From Bryobacter sp. CoA8 C33 (GTDB lineage: Bacteria; Acidobacteriota; Terriglobia; Bryobacterales; Bryobacteraceae), in contig JAINDK010000013.1 in NCBI GenBank assembly GCA_019931185.1, positions 1 through 64,000 on the forward strand: DNA of 64,000 nt. Direction: 5' to 3'. How positions within the stretch are numbered: the first letter of the stretch is position 1; each line of letters starts with the position of its first letter. The notes below the pieces were generated by a model. It saw only the letters and a list, made by a program, of their open reading frames with translations. It searched no databases and was not told the origin of the DNA. Positions 46,308-54,800 of the stretch are shown in pieces. Both the position numbers and the translations under genes were made by a program.

Positions 46308-47123
46308 CTATTTGCCGCCGGTGATTTCCAGTAGCTCAATTTCGAAAATCAATGCTGCTCCGCCCGGTATCGAAGGCCGCCCAGAATCCCCATAAGCCAG
46401 ATCCGCCGGACACACCAGCCGGGACTTCCCCCCCACCTTCATCCGCTGCACACCCTCCGTCCAGCAAGGAATCACATTCCCCAATGGAAATTGCGCCGGC
46501 TCGTTGCGCTTGTAGGAACTGTCGAACTCCGTGCCGTCCACCAACGTTCCGCGATAGTGCACCTTCACCGTGTCGCTCGCCTTGGGATTAGCTCCGCTAC
46601 CCGCTGCCAGTTCCCGATACAACAGCCCGGATTCGGTCTTGAGCACCCCTAGCTCTCCGCCAGCCTTGGCGATAAAATCTATCGAACGCTGCTTCTCTTT
46701 TTCCGCTTGACGGCTTTGACGAGCCTGCACCAGCCCCTGCAACTTAGGACCCCATTCGCTCAAGGGTACTGCCGGTTGATTGGCCGCTGCATCCTGAATC
46801 GCCTGCTGCACCACGGCCAGTTCCTCGGAGCTCAAGTCAAACTGGCCAAGCGAGCGGTGAATCGACAACCCAATGGCATAGATCGTCTTTAGCTCGTCCG
46901 TCTGCGGGACCGCCGTCGAAGCAGGCTTCGTCGCTGCAGCCGGCCGAACCGCCGTCACCGGGCGTGCCGTCACCGGGCGCACGGTGCCGCCCTGCTTGAG
47001 CGCCGGCGCTGTCTTCGAAGCTGGCTTTGCCGTCGCCGCGACCGCCGTCTTCGGGCTGCTCGCTACCTTCGGGGCCGGAGCCTGCGCGAACATCAGCGCC
47101 ATGGACAGGAAAAGGAAACTCAT
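46308..47123 (-). CDS. FKBP-type peptidyl-prolyl cis-trans isomerase, exported
   Basis: 271 residues that should help proteins fold in the periplasm. After a signal peptide (MSFLFLSMALMFAQA) comes an Ala/Pro/Lys-rich linker (to about residue 70), a helical FKBP_N domain (IYAIGLSIHRSLGQFDLSSE) and the FKBP domain from about 175 on: VKVHYRGTLVDGTEFDSSYK, GVQRMKVGGKSRLVCPADLAYG, IPGGAALIFEIELLEI. The active-site Tyr, Phe-Asp and the YG...IP region are kept, so it is probably active. Confidence 0.93.
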   Translation of the reverse strand: MSFLFLSMALMFAQAPAPKVASSPKTAVAATAKPASKTAPALKQGGTVRPVTARPVTAVRPAAATKPASTAVPQTDELKTIYAIGLSIHRSLGQFDLSSEELAVVQQAIQDAAANQPAVPLSEWGPKLQGLVQARQSRQAEKEKQRSIDFIAKAGGELGVLKTESGLLYRELAAGSGANPKASDTVKVHYRGTLVDGTEFDSSYKRNEPAQFPLGNVIPCWTEGVQRMKVGGKSRLVCPADLAYGDSGRPSIPGGAALIFEIELLEITGGK

Positions 47124-47474
47124 TTCTGACAGCCTAACACCTCACCGGTGCGCCAAGCCCACTTCCCCTCTCCTCAATCGGCTTAACACTCCTGGGAATC
47201 CCAACTCCCCCGCACAATTCCCCTGCCGCACTCCTTGATCCGGCGGAGCCGGGCAGCTCATCACCAGGCTCGCTCGCACAGCCCGTCTGGATCCCGCGCA
47301 GCCATCCGCACTTCTTCACGGCTCGGTTCCACGTTCACGGCTCCTTCAGTTTTTTTATCACATTCATTACAGAACACTTAGCTCTCAGCTCCGCCATTTT
47401 TCCGAGTTCTCCCTGCTAGCTTGCTTGGCGAGTGCGCAAGCCGCACATTCCCCTCCAACTCAGAGCTGAAAAAC
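47124..47474. other. Intergenic gap between FKBP gene and terminase cassette
   Basis: About 350 bases between divergent genes, without a convincing frame. It contains an AT-richer stretch (TTTTTTTATCACATTCATTA, 47350-47369) that could belong to the promoter of the cassette starting at 47475. No phage attachment-like repeat was seen. Confidence 0.45.
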
Positions 47475-47939
47475 ATGAAAAACCAAGATGATCCGCGGCA
47501 AAACCTGCCGTCGCCCGAAGTGGAAACCCGCAAGCGCCACCGCTTTCGCTCCATTGCTCCGATCCACGTGAACGATCTCGAAGACCCGCGCGGCCATGCC
47601 GAAATGCTCGATCGCCTCTTTGCGGAAATCCCCCCGTCTAACATTCTCGAGGAGGGAGATCTCGTCTCGGCCGGACAGCTCCGCTGGAGCACCGAGCGTC
47701 TTCACAATCTCGCCGAGTGCGAACTCAATCAACAAATCCGCCTCCCGCTGCTGTCCCGCGCCAGCGATTCCAGGAACCGCCTCATGCTCGGCCACCGCCT
47801 GTGCGCCATCGAAAAGCACTACCTCGTATTGCACAAACACCGCTTCGACCACCTCAAGATGCTCAACACGCTCTCGGCACGCGTCGAAAAGTGGTCCGCC
47901 CCCAAGCCGGTTCGCGCCCGGCGGGAAAAGGAAATCTGA
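47475..47939 (+). CDS. Unknown helical protein, first gene of the terminase cassette
   Basis: 154 residues from ATG 47475. Basic N-terminus (ETRKRHRFRSI), then helices with STERLHNLAECELNQQIRLP and LCAIEKHYLVLHKHRFDHLK. The composition and position, just before a terminase, would fit a small-subunit or DNA-binding helper, but no helix-turn-helix is obvious and I do not recognise the family. The next gene starts five bases after its stop. Confidence 0.68.
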   Translation: MKNQDDPRQNLPSPEVETRKRHRFRSIAPIHVNDLEDPRGHAEMLDRLFAEIPPSNILEEGDLVSAGQLRWSTERLHNLAECELNQQIRLPLLSRASDSRNRLMLGHRLCAIEKHYLVLHKHRFDHLKMLNTLSARVEKWSAPKPVRARREKEI

Positions 47940-47944
47940 TCACC

Positions 47945-48169
47945 ATGGCCCGTCGCAAATCGCCCGCTCCGCGCCTGTACGCCTTGCTCCCCTCACCCGC
48001 GCTGCCAGCGCCCCCGGAACAGCTCGTTGAATCGGGCTCCGTCCGCCTCGGCCACTTGCTCGAAGTCATCGCCGGGGCCCTCGAACCCTACCCCGAGGCC
48101 CGTCAGGCCCTCACCACCGCCATCCGCGACAGGCTCGGCGCGCAGCCGGAAACCCGGGTTCTCGCCTGA
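47945..48169 (+). CDS. Small unknown protein of the terminase cassette
   Basis: 74 residues from ATG 47945 (MARRKSPAPRLYALLPSPAL), with a basic, Pro-rich start and a helical end (VRLGHLLEVIAGALEPYPEA). The stop overlaps the terminase ATPase start in TGATG, so translation is coupled. The frame is open far upstream but that part lies over the previous gene. Function unknown. Confidence 0.62.
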   Translation: MARRKSPAPRLYALLPSPALPAPPEQLVESGSVRLGHLLEVIAGALEPYPEARQALTTAIRDRLGAQPETRVLA

Positions 48170-48930
48170 TGGATGCCGCCCACGCCCTCCGCATGGTCGC
48201 CAGCCGCCTTGACCCCGTCGCCTTCGCGCATTACTTCCTCGGCATCGAAGCCGACGCGCAACAGGCGCTGGTCCTGCGCTCGCGCGCCCCCCAACTCATC
48301 CTCAATTGCTCGCGCCAATGGGGCAAGTCCACCGTCTCAAGCATACTCGCCCTCCACAAGGCCTTCTTTGAGCCGCGCAGCCTCGTCCTCGTCGTCAGCC
48401 CAACTCTCCGGCAAAGCGGCGAGTTGATTCGGAAAATTATTGCCCACCTCCCCACCCTCGGCCTCCGCAAGCGCGGGGATGGCGTCAATTCTCTCTCGAT
48501 TGAGTTGCCCAATGGCTCCCGCATCGTCGGCCTGCCCGGTCGCGACGGCACCATCCGCGGCTTCTCCGGCACCAGCCTGCTGCTCATCGATGAAGCCAGC
48601 CAGGTCGCCGACAGCCTTTACCGCAGCGTCCGCCCCTTTCTGGCCGCCTCCCGCGATGGCCGCCTCGTTCTCATGTCGACCCCCTTCGGCACCCGCGGCT
48701 TCTTCTGGGAGGAGTGGGAACGCGGCGAAGGCTGGCAACGCATCGAAACTCCCGCCACCGCCTGCCCCCGCTTCCGCCCCGAATTCCTCGAGCGCGAGCG
48801 CAAGTCGATGGGAGAATCCTGGTTCCGTCAGGAATACCTTTGCCAGTTCCTTGAAAACCAGAACACCTTTCTGCCCCGCGCCTGGGTCGAGGAGGCTTTC
48901 ACGGCCGACATCGAGGCCTTCCCTTTCTAA
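48169..48930 (+). CDS. Terminase large-subunit ATPase domain as a separate protein
   Basis: 253 residues equal to the N-terminal motor half of a phage large terminase. Walker A is SRQWGKST (residues 48-55), Walker B LLLIDEAS (D141, E142), and the coupling motif is LMSTPFGTRG (169 onward). VVSPTLRQSGELIRKI gives the usual second strand. Length stops exactly at the end of the ATPase region (FRQEYLCQFLENQNTF, then AWVEEAF), so this is not a random truncation. The nuclease half is the next gene, nine bases on, with its own ribosome site. In phages both halves are one protein that packages DNA into capsids. Confidence 0.85.
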   Translation: MDAAHALRMVASRLDPVAFAHYFLGIEADAQQALVLRSRAPQLILNCSRQWGKSTVSSILALHKAFFEPRSLVLVVSPTLRQSGELIRKIIAHLPTLGLRKRGDGVNSLSIELPNGSRIVGLPGRDGTIRGFSGTSLLLIDEASQVADSLYRSVRPFLAASRDGRLVLMSTPFGTRGFFWEEWERGEGWQRIETPATACPRFRPEFLERERKSMGESWFRQEYLCQFLENQNTFLPRAWVEEAFTADIEAFPF

Positions 48931-48939
48931 GGAGCAATC

Positions 48940-49554
48940 ATGAACCGGTCTCTTGAAAAAAATGAATACTTCCTCGGCCTCGACCTCGGCCGCAAACAGG
49001 ACCACTCCGCCCTCATCGTCCTCGAGCGCAGCCTCAAGGCCATCAACACCCGCTATGTCGACGCCTACACTCAGTGGGAAACCCTGCTCAGCGTCCGCTA
49101 CGCCCGCCGCTGGAAACTCGGCACCGCCTATGGCGCCGTCGCCGCCGCCGTCGGCGAGGTCTACCGTAAAGTCGAGGCCCTCGGCCGCCCGGTCCTCGTC
49201 TTTGACCAAACCGGCGTCGGCGATGCCGTCTATGAAATGATCCGCGAAAACCTCCGCGGCACCAATGTCGAAGGCGTCGTTCTCACCCATGAACTCAAGC
49301 GCGACATGTACTCCGCCCTTGAAACCAACCTCGAGCAAGGCAAACTCCGCATCGCCGAAAATTGCCACTCCAGCCGCGAACTCAAACAGGAACTCCTCAG
49401 CGTCGAGATCCGCCGCGTCGGCTTCGGCTACAAATATGGCGCCTTCGACAAAGGCGCCCATGACGACCTCGTCATGGCCCTCGCCCTCGCCTGCTGGCGC
49501 GAACGCCTCGGACAGCGTCCCACTGCTTCGCTCGAACGCATCCCCGGCTTCTGA
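48940..49554 (+). CDS. Terminase-type RNase H-fold nuclease as a separate protein
   Basis: 204 residues matching the C-terminal nuclease half of large terminases. All expected metal ligands are visible: Asp15 in FLGLDLGRKQDHSAL, Asp89 in VLVFDQTGVGDAVYEM, and His-Asp-Asp (174-176) in KGAHDDLVMALALACW. A clear AAGGAG precedes ATG 48940, showing it is translated on its own. With the ATPase gene upstream it could rebuild a two-chain terminase. No portal, capsid, protease or integrase gene is nearby, so a domesticated role or a non-phage mobile element is possible. Convergent with the sulfatase, stop to stop. Confidence 0.85.
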   Translation: MNRSLEKNEYFLGLDLGRKQDHSALIVLERSLKAINTRYVDAYTQWETLLSVRYARRWKLGTAYGAVAAAVGEVYRKVEALGRPVLVFDQTGVGDAVYEMIRENLRGTNVEGVVLTHELKRDMYSALETNLEQGKLRIAENCHSSRELKQELLSVEIRRVGFGYKYGAFDKGAHDDLVMALALACWRERLGQRPTASLERIPGF

Positions 49555-51171
49555 CTAGCGGATCCAGGCGTAATGCACGCCCCGGTCGCCCACGCGCGCC
49601 TCAAACCGCGCCGCCCCGGCCGGCACCTTGACTCCCTTCAACTCCAGGCGGTCCTGCCCGGCGGCAATCACATGCCGCCCCACCCAGCTCGCCTCAAGCA
49701 TGGTCTCCGCCTTCGGCGGCTCGAAGTAAAACGTGACCGTGTAGGGCCCGCGAGCCTCCACCTGCACTTCCCAGTGCCCCAGCCCCTTGCTGTCCCAACT
49801 CGCCGCCGGCCCCCGCCAATCCTGCCGCGTCAACAACACCGGCGCCTTGCGTCCAATTACAATCCGCGGCGGCTCATACCCGCCCGCCCCCACGTCGCGA
49901 AACCACGCCTCATAGCTCATCCGCAACTGCCGCACCACATTCGCCTCACTCGCGGCCAAGTCCCTGCTCTCGGCCCGGTCCGCGCTCAGATCGTACAGTT
50001 CCTTGCCATTGATCAGCTTCCAGCGCTGCGTCACTACTGCCGAGTTCTCAAACGCCCGCGGCGCATCCCCGCGATGCCATTGCAAATAGAGCGTCCGGTC
50101 GCTCCAGCTCGCGCTCGCCTTCGGGTCAGTCAACAAGGGCGCCAGGCTCCGGCCGTCGAGTCCGGCCGGAGCCGCCGCCCCCGCGCATTCGAGCACCGTC
50201 GGCGTGATGTCGATATGCGCCGCCGCCCGGTCCACCACCGTCCCCGGTTGGATCCGCGCCGGCCACCGCACCAGCAACGGCACCCGGATCCCGCCCTCAT
50301 AGGGCGAGCCCTTCAAACCCCGCAAGCCATCGTTGAACCGCCTCTGCTGCGGCCCGTTATCCGTCATGAACATCAGTATCGTGTCCCGCTCAAGGCCCGT
50401 TTTCCGCAACACCCCGTTCAGCCGCCCCATGTTCTCATCGAGATTCGCCACCATCGCGTAAATCCGCGCCGTCGTCTCGTCCAGACCCTGTTCCCGAAAC
50501 GGCTTCACCAGCGCCTCGTCCACCTCGAGCGGCGTATGCGGCGCGTTCGTCGCCAAGTAACAGAAGAACGGCCGCTTCTGGTTGCGTTCAATAAACTGCC
50601 CCGCCTCCCGGAAGAAAATGTCCGTGCAATAACCCTTCTGCTGCTCCCATCGCCCGTTGCGCGACAACACCGGATCGAAATATGAAGGCTTCACCCCACT
50701 GATCGCCTCCGGCACATCCCCCGGCTGCACCAGCCCGCCCCCGTTCAACACCAGGCTTTCGTCAAAACCCTGATCGATCGAGCGCAGCGGATAGTTGTCC
50801 CCCAAATGCCACTTGCCGAATATCCCCGTCCGGTACCCCGCCTTGCGCAGCATCTCGGCCAGCGTCGTCTCCCCCGGCCGCATCATGCTCCGCCCCAGAT
50901 ACGTATCCACCACGCCCGTGCGGTAGTTGTAGCGCCCCGTCAGCAGACAAGCCCGCGTCGGCGAGCAAACCGGCGAGCTGTAGTAGCGCTCAAAGCGCGC
51001 CCCTTCCCCTGCCAGCCGGTCCAGGTTCGGCGTCCGCAATTGCTTGTTCCCATGCAGGCTCAGATCCCCAAAACCCTGATCGTCCGTGATCACCAAAATC
51101 ACATTCGGCCGTTTTGCCGTTTGCACAAACGAACCGGCCAGGGCACTAAACAATTCGCGGCGAAGAAGCAT
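49555..51171 (-). CDS. Sulfatase (arylsulfatase family)
   Basis: 538 residues from ATG 51171; the longer frame to 51369 runs over the RNase R gene. Signature [17 protein letters not shown] holds the C-x-P-x-R site in which Cys becomes formylglycine, and metal ligands are in [23 protein letters not shown] and FMTDNGPQ. A short N-terminal stretch ([16 protein letters not shown]) may be a signal. The C-terminal 120 residues are a beta domain ([20 protein letters not shown]). It probably removes sulfate from glycans. Divergent from RNase R by about 28 bases. Confidence 0.92.
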   Translation of the reverse strand: MLLRRELFSALAGSFVQTAKRPNVILVITDDQGFGDLSLHGNKQLRTPNLDRLAGEGARFERYYSSPVCSPTRACLLTGRYNYRTGVVDTYLGRSMMRPGETTLAEMLRKAGYRTGIFGKWHLGDNYPLRSIDQGFDESLVLNGGGLVQPGDVPEAISGVKPSYFDPVLSRNGRWEQQKGYCTDIFFREAGQFIERNQKRPFFCYLATNAPHTPLEVDEALVKPFREQGLDETTARIYAMVANLDENMGRLNGVLRKTGLERDTILMFMTDNGPQQRRFNDGLRGLKGSPYEGGIRVPLLVRWPARIQPGTVVDRAAAHIDITPTVLECAGAAAPAGLDGRSLAPLLTDPKASASWSDRTLYLQWHRGDAPRAFENSAVVTQRWKLINGKELYDLSADRAESRDLAASEANVVRQLRMSYEAWFRDVGAGGYEPPRIVIGRKAPVLLTRQDWRGPAASWDSKGLGHWEVQVEARGPYTVTFYFEPPKAETMLEASWVGRHVIAAGQDRLELKGVKVPAGAARFEARVGDRGVHYAWIR

Positions 51172-51199
51172 CCGCCTGATTCTATCCGACAATGAAGAT

Positions 51200-53452
51200 G
51201 TGAAGGACGAAGCACTGCTGGCCCACTTGAGCCGGCAACCCCATGGCCGGGCCACCGTAAAGACGCTGACCCGCGAGTTGGGCAACAAAGGTGCCCGCCG
51301 CGAAGAAGTCGAACGCTCACTCGAGCGGCTCGCCCGCAAGGGCCTGCTCATCGAGTTGCGTAACCACAACTACCAGCTCGCCAGCAAAGCCCGCGAATTC
51401 TCCGCCGGGCTTCTTCGCATGCATCGCGACGGCTTCGGCTTCGTCATCCTCGACCAGAAGCCCGAAGGCATCGAAGGCGACGTCTTTATCAATCCCGATT
51501 CCGCCCAAAAGGCCATGCACGGCGACCGCGTCCTCGTCCGCCTCGGCCGCATCGGCCACGATGGCCGCGTCAACGGCGAGATCGTTCGCGTCCTCCAGCG
51601 CGCCAACCGGCAGATCGTCGGCCAGTTCCGCCTCACCCGCCGCGGCGCCTTCGTCGTGCCCTACGACCAGAAAATCCGCCAATGGATTCAGATCCCCGAA
51701 GGCCTCGAAATCCCCGCCCCCGAGCCCAATCCAGACCGCGTCGGCGCCCAGCCCGTCCAGGTCACCCAAGTCGCCCAACTCAACGGCATGATGGTCAATG
51801 TCGAAGTTCTCGATTTTCCCGATGACGACGCCCCCGCCATCGGCCGCGTCGTCGAACTCCTCGGCTTCGAGGACGATTTCGGCGTCGATGTCGAGATCCT
51901 CATCCGCAAGCACCACCTCCCACACATGTTCCCCTTGGAGGTCATCGAACAGGCTCGCGCCGTCTCGCGCGAGATCGGCCCGCGCGAGTGGGAGGGCCGC
52001 CGCGACTTCCGCGACTACGACATCATCACCATCGACGGCGAAACCGCCCGCGATTTCGACGATGCCGTCTGGGCCGAACGCCTCGACAACGGCAACTACC
52101 AACTGCACGTCCACATTGCCGACGTCAGTTGGTATGTCCGCCCCGGCTCCCCCATCGACCACGAAGCCGCCCTCCGCGGCACCAGCGTCTATTTTCCCGA
52201 TCGCGCCATCCCGATGCTCCCCGTCGAGCTATCCACCGACATCTGCAGCCTCCGCCCCAACGAAGAACGCCTCGTCATGAGCGTCCTGCTCGAGCTCGAT
52301 CACCACGGCGCCATCCTCAGCCAGGAATTCTGCCGTGGCGTCATCCGCAGCCGCGAGCGCATGACTTACACCAACGTCTACAAACTCCTCGATGGCGCTC
52401 CCGCCGAACAAGCCCCCTTGCGCGAACGCTACGCCCAGATCCTCCCGCGCCTTGAATGCATGTGGGATCTCGCCCTCATCCTCAACCGCATGCGCTCCCG
52501 CCGCGGCTCCATCGATTTCGACCTCCCCGAGCCCATCATCGAATTCGACGAATTCGGCGAAATGGTCGGCGTCTCCCGCAGCCCCCGCAATATCGCCCAC
52601 CGCCTCATCGAAGAATTGATGCTCATCGCCAACGAAGCCGTCGCCAGCCATCTCGAAGCCTCTCTCCGCCCCAGCCTCTACCGCGTTCACGAAACCCCAG
52701 ACGCCAAACGCGTCGCTGAATTCGAGGAAGCCGCCAGCCGCTTCGGCGTCTCCCTCGGCCTTGGCGCCGTCCCCGTCAAGAAGTTCGCCAATATCAAGCG
52801 CACCCGCGACGGCCGCAAACTCCGCAAGGATGTCGTCGTCTCCAACCCCTCGGCCACCGTCACCAGCAAACACTACCAGCGCCTCGTCGCCAAAATCGAA
52901 GGCCGCCCCGAGGAACGCGTCCTCAGCTTCCTCATGCTCCGCTCCCTCAAGCAGGCCCGCTACGCCAGCGAAAACCTCGGCCACTTCGCCCTCGCCTCCC
53001 GCGCCTATACCCACTTCACTTCCCCCATCCGCCGCTACCCTGACCTCATCGTCCACCGCATCCTCGCCGGCATGACCTTCGAAGCTGATTCCCTCAAGGA
53101 ACTCGGCGATGACACCAGCTTCACCGAACGCCGCGCCGCCGAGGCCGAACGCGAGCTCGTCGAGTGGAAAAAGATGCGCTTCATGAGCGAACGCGTCGGC
53201 GATGAGTTCCCCGCCCTCATCATCTCCACCACCAAGTACGGCTGCTTCGTCGAACTCGAAGACCTCTTCATTGAAGGACTCATCCCCATCGACGCCCTGC
53301 CCCGCGACCATTACACCTACCAGGAAAACGCCCGCCGCATCATCGGCCAGCGCACCCGCCGCTGCTTCGCCATCGGCGACCGCGTCCGCGTCGCCCTCGT
53401 AAAGGTCGATCTCACCGACAAGCGCCTTACCTTCATGCTCGTCGATCACTAA
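51200..53452 (+). CDS. rnr: Ribonuclease R (RNB-family 3'-5' exoribonuclease)
   Basis: 750 residues from GTG 51200; the frame opens at 51086 inside the sulfatase coding region. An N-terminal winged helix (LLAHLSRQPHGRATVKTLTR) is followed by cold-shock OB folds (GFVILDQKPEGIEGDVFI, MHGDRVLVRLGR), the RNB domain with the Asp cluster TIDGETARDFDDAVW, and SPIRRYPDLIVHRIL, then the C-terminal S1 domain (YGCFVELEDLFIEGLIPI). It degrades structured RNA from the 3' end and helps mRNA turnover. Ordinary for the family in length and motifs. Confidence 0.92.
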   Translation: MKDEALLAHLSRQPHGRATVKTLTRELGNKGARREEVERSLERLARKGLLIELRNHNYQLASKAREFSAGLLRMHRDGFGFVILDQKPEGIEGDVFINPDSAQKAMHGDRVLVRLGRIGHDGRVNGEIVRVLQRANRQIVGQFRLTRRGAFVVPYDQKIRQWIQIPEGLEIPAPEPNPDRVGAQPVQVTQVAQLNGMMVNVEVLDFPDDDAPAIGRVVELLGFEDDFGVDVEILIRKHHLPHMFPLEVIEQARAVSREIGPREWEGRRDFRDYDIITIDGETARDFDDAVWAERLDNGNYQLHVHIADVSWYVRPGSPIDHEAALRGTSVYFPDRAIPMLPVELSTDICSLRPNEERLVMSVLLELDHHGAILSQEFCRGVIRSRERMTYTNVYKLLDGAPAEQAPLRERYAQILPRLECMWDLALILNRMRSRRGSIDFDLPEPIIEFDEFGEMVGVSRSPRNIAHRLIEELMLIANEAVASHLEASLRPSLYRVHETPDAKRVAEFEEAASRFGVSLGLGAVPVKKFANIKRTRDGRKLRKDVVVSNPSATVTSKHYQRLVAKIEGRPEERVLSFLMLRSLKQARYASENLGHFALASRAYTHFTSPIRRYPDLIVHRILAGMTFEADSLKELGDDTSFTERRAAEAERELVEWKKMRFMSERVGDEFPALIISTTKYGCFVELEDLFIEGLIPIDALPRDHYTYQENARRIIGQRTRRCFAIGDRVRVALVKVDLTDKRLTFMLVDH

Positions 53453-53482
53453 CTCTCCCGGCAGGATTGTTAAACTGCGCTT

Positions 53483-53986
53483 ATGTCCTCCCGCGTTACT
53501 ACCTTGAAGGGAAATCCCCTCGCCCTTATCGGCCCGGAACTCAAAGCCGGCGATGCCGCTCCTGATTTTGAACTGATCGGCTCCGACCTCAAGCCCGTCC
53601 ATCTCGGCCCCGGCGGCTCCGTGCGCATCTTCAGCGTCGTCCCCAGCCTCGATACCCCCGTCTGCGATGCCCAAACCAAGCGCTTCAACGACGAAATCGC
53701 CAAGCTCGACGGCGTTGAAGTCATCACTGTTTCCATGGACCTGCCCTTCGCCCAGAGCCGCTGGTGCGGCGCATTCGGCGTCGATAAGGTCAAGATGCTC
53801 AGCGACCACAAAACAGCCAGCTTCGGTACGGCCTACGGCACGCTCATCGAACCCCTCCGCATCGAGAGCCGCGCCATTTTCGTCATCGGCAAGGACAACG
53901 TCTTGAAGCACGTCGAGTACGTCAGCGAAGTGGCTGACCATCCCAACTACGACGCCGCCCTCGCTGCCGCGAAAGCCGCCGCCTAA
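53483..53986 (+). CDS. tpx: Thiol peroxidase
   Basis: 167-residue atypical 2-Cys peroxiredoxin that reduces peroxides using thioredoxin. The peroxidatic Cys is in PSLDTPVCDAQTKRF and the resolving Cys in SRWCGAFGV, about 34 residues later, as in Tpx. KGNPL and PDFELIGSDL near the N-terminus are also typical. It follows RNase R after 30 bases and may share its transcript. Confidence 0.95.
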   Translation: MSSRVTTLKGNPLALIGPELKAGDAAPDFELIGSDLKPVHLGPGGSVRIFSVVPSLDTPVCDAQTKRFNDEIAKLDGVEVITVSMDLPFAQSRWCGAFGVDKVKMLSDHKTASFGTAYGTLIEPLRIESRAIFVIGKDNVLKHVEYVSEVADHPNYDAALAAAKAAA

Positions 53987-53991
53987 GCCAA

Positions 53992-54081
53992 AGCCGCCAA
54001 CCATTCACCGCCGCCACCGCCCCCCACTTCCATCCGGTCCCCGGTTTCGGAATCAAGCGGCTGTTGGCGGCTCTTTTTTTC
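53992..54081 (+). terminator. 10-bp inverted repeat with T run after tpx (long loop)
   Basis: AGCCGCCAAC (53992-54001) pairs perfectly with GTTGGCGGCT (54063-54072), which is followed by CTCTTTTTTTCCC. The stem and T run look like an intrinsic terminator for tpx, but the 61-base loop is unusual and may fold into its own hairpins. Confidence 0.5.
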
Positions 54082-54311
54082 CCTTCTTTGGGTCCTTACT
54101 CTCCAGCGGGGCCAAGAGCTGTGGCCCAACTTCGAGAATTCGAACGCTACCGGAAAAGCAGCCTCCAATCCACCCTGGCTCTGTATCCCCCGCGGCGCCA
54201 CGACAATGCCAGCCTACGCGAAATCCGCCGGTTGCGCGAGTCTTGCCGGTGGCGGTGAATTCCCTTGCCTATCCCAGGAGGGAAACACGCCCGCCCCCAT
54301 CTAAACGTCCT
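54082..54311. other. Short gap without a clear gene
   Basis: Only a 60-codon plus-strand frame ending at 54258 is present; its last part (AQLREFERYRKSSLQSTLAL) has some coding flavour but no start signal. It could be a remnant. Nothing else is seen. Confidence 0.35.
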
Positions 54312-54761
54312 TCACCGCCACGTCCTACGCCCCTTGCCCAAAACGTCTCCCTTGAGCTCCAACTGCGGCAATTTCGGTTGTCGCGGCGCAAGTGAACTCC
54401 GGTTGCCACCTCGGTTCGCAATCATTTTTTGTCCGTCCCCCAACCAGATTTCCCCTGGCTTCAAGTACAGGCGTTGCCTTGTCCAGAAGATCCGGTTCCC
54501 CACCCGGTAGGACAAATAGCCGTCGGCCGGACGAGTCAAGCGAAACAGGTTGAACTCTTTTTGATTGATTCCGCTGTAGGGTTGCCGTACCAATGGCTCC
54601 GCCGCCGCGCGCTGCCCTACGCCAAGCTGAAAATCAGGCTGCGCCTCTTCGGCGTGAAAGCTAGCCGCAACGGTATTTTGCCGACGATTGCCATCACAGC
54701 CGGTGAGAAGGAGGATTGAATAAACCGCCCACAAGGAGCGTACTGCCGCTGTTCGACCCAC
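54312..54761 (-). CDS. Small lipoprotein of unknown function
   Basis: 149 residues from GTG 54761. The lipobox is clear (SILLLTGC), so the mature protein of about 127 residues is lipid-anchored. It then reads GVGQRAAAEPLVRQPYSGI, ADGYLSYRVGNRIFWTRQ and LYLKPGEIWLGDGQKM, suggesting a small beta fold, and ends with a basic tail. No family recognised. Divergent from the M24 peptidase gene by 39 bases. Confidence 0.65.
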   Translation of the reverse strand: MGRTAAVRSLWAVYSILLLTGCDGNRRQNTVAASFHAEEAQPDFQLGVGQRAAAEPLVRQPYSGINQKEFNLFRLTRPADGYLSYRVGNRIFWTRQRLYLKPGEIWLGDGQKMIANRGGNRSSLAPRQPKLPQLELKGDVLGKGRRTWR

Positions 54762-54800
54762 AATTCAGGATAAGCCCGCGCTTACGGATGTTAAGCTAGA

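Noticed and set aside
47475-49554. Interpretation as an intact prophage
   Set aside because: Flanking genes are FKBP isomerase and a sulfatase; no structural, lysis, integrase or repressor gene was found.
52229-54004. 591-residue minus-strand frame opposite rnr and tpx
   Set aside because: Same kind of composition shadow over two well-supported genes.
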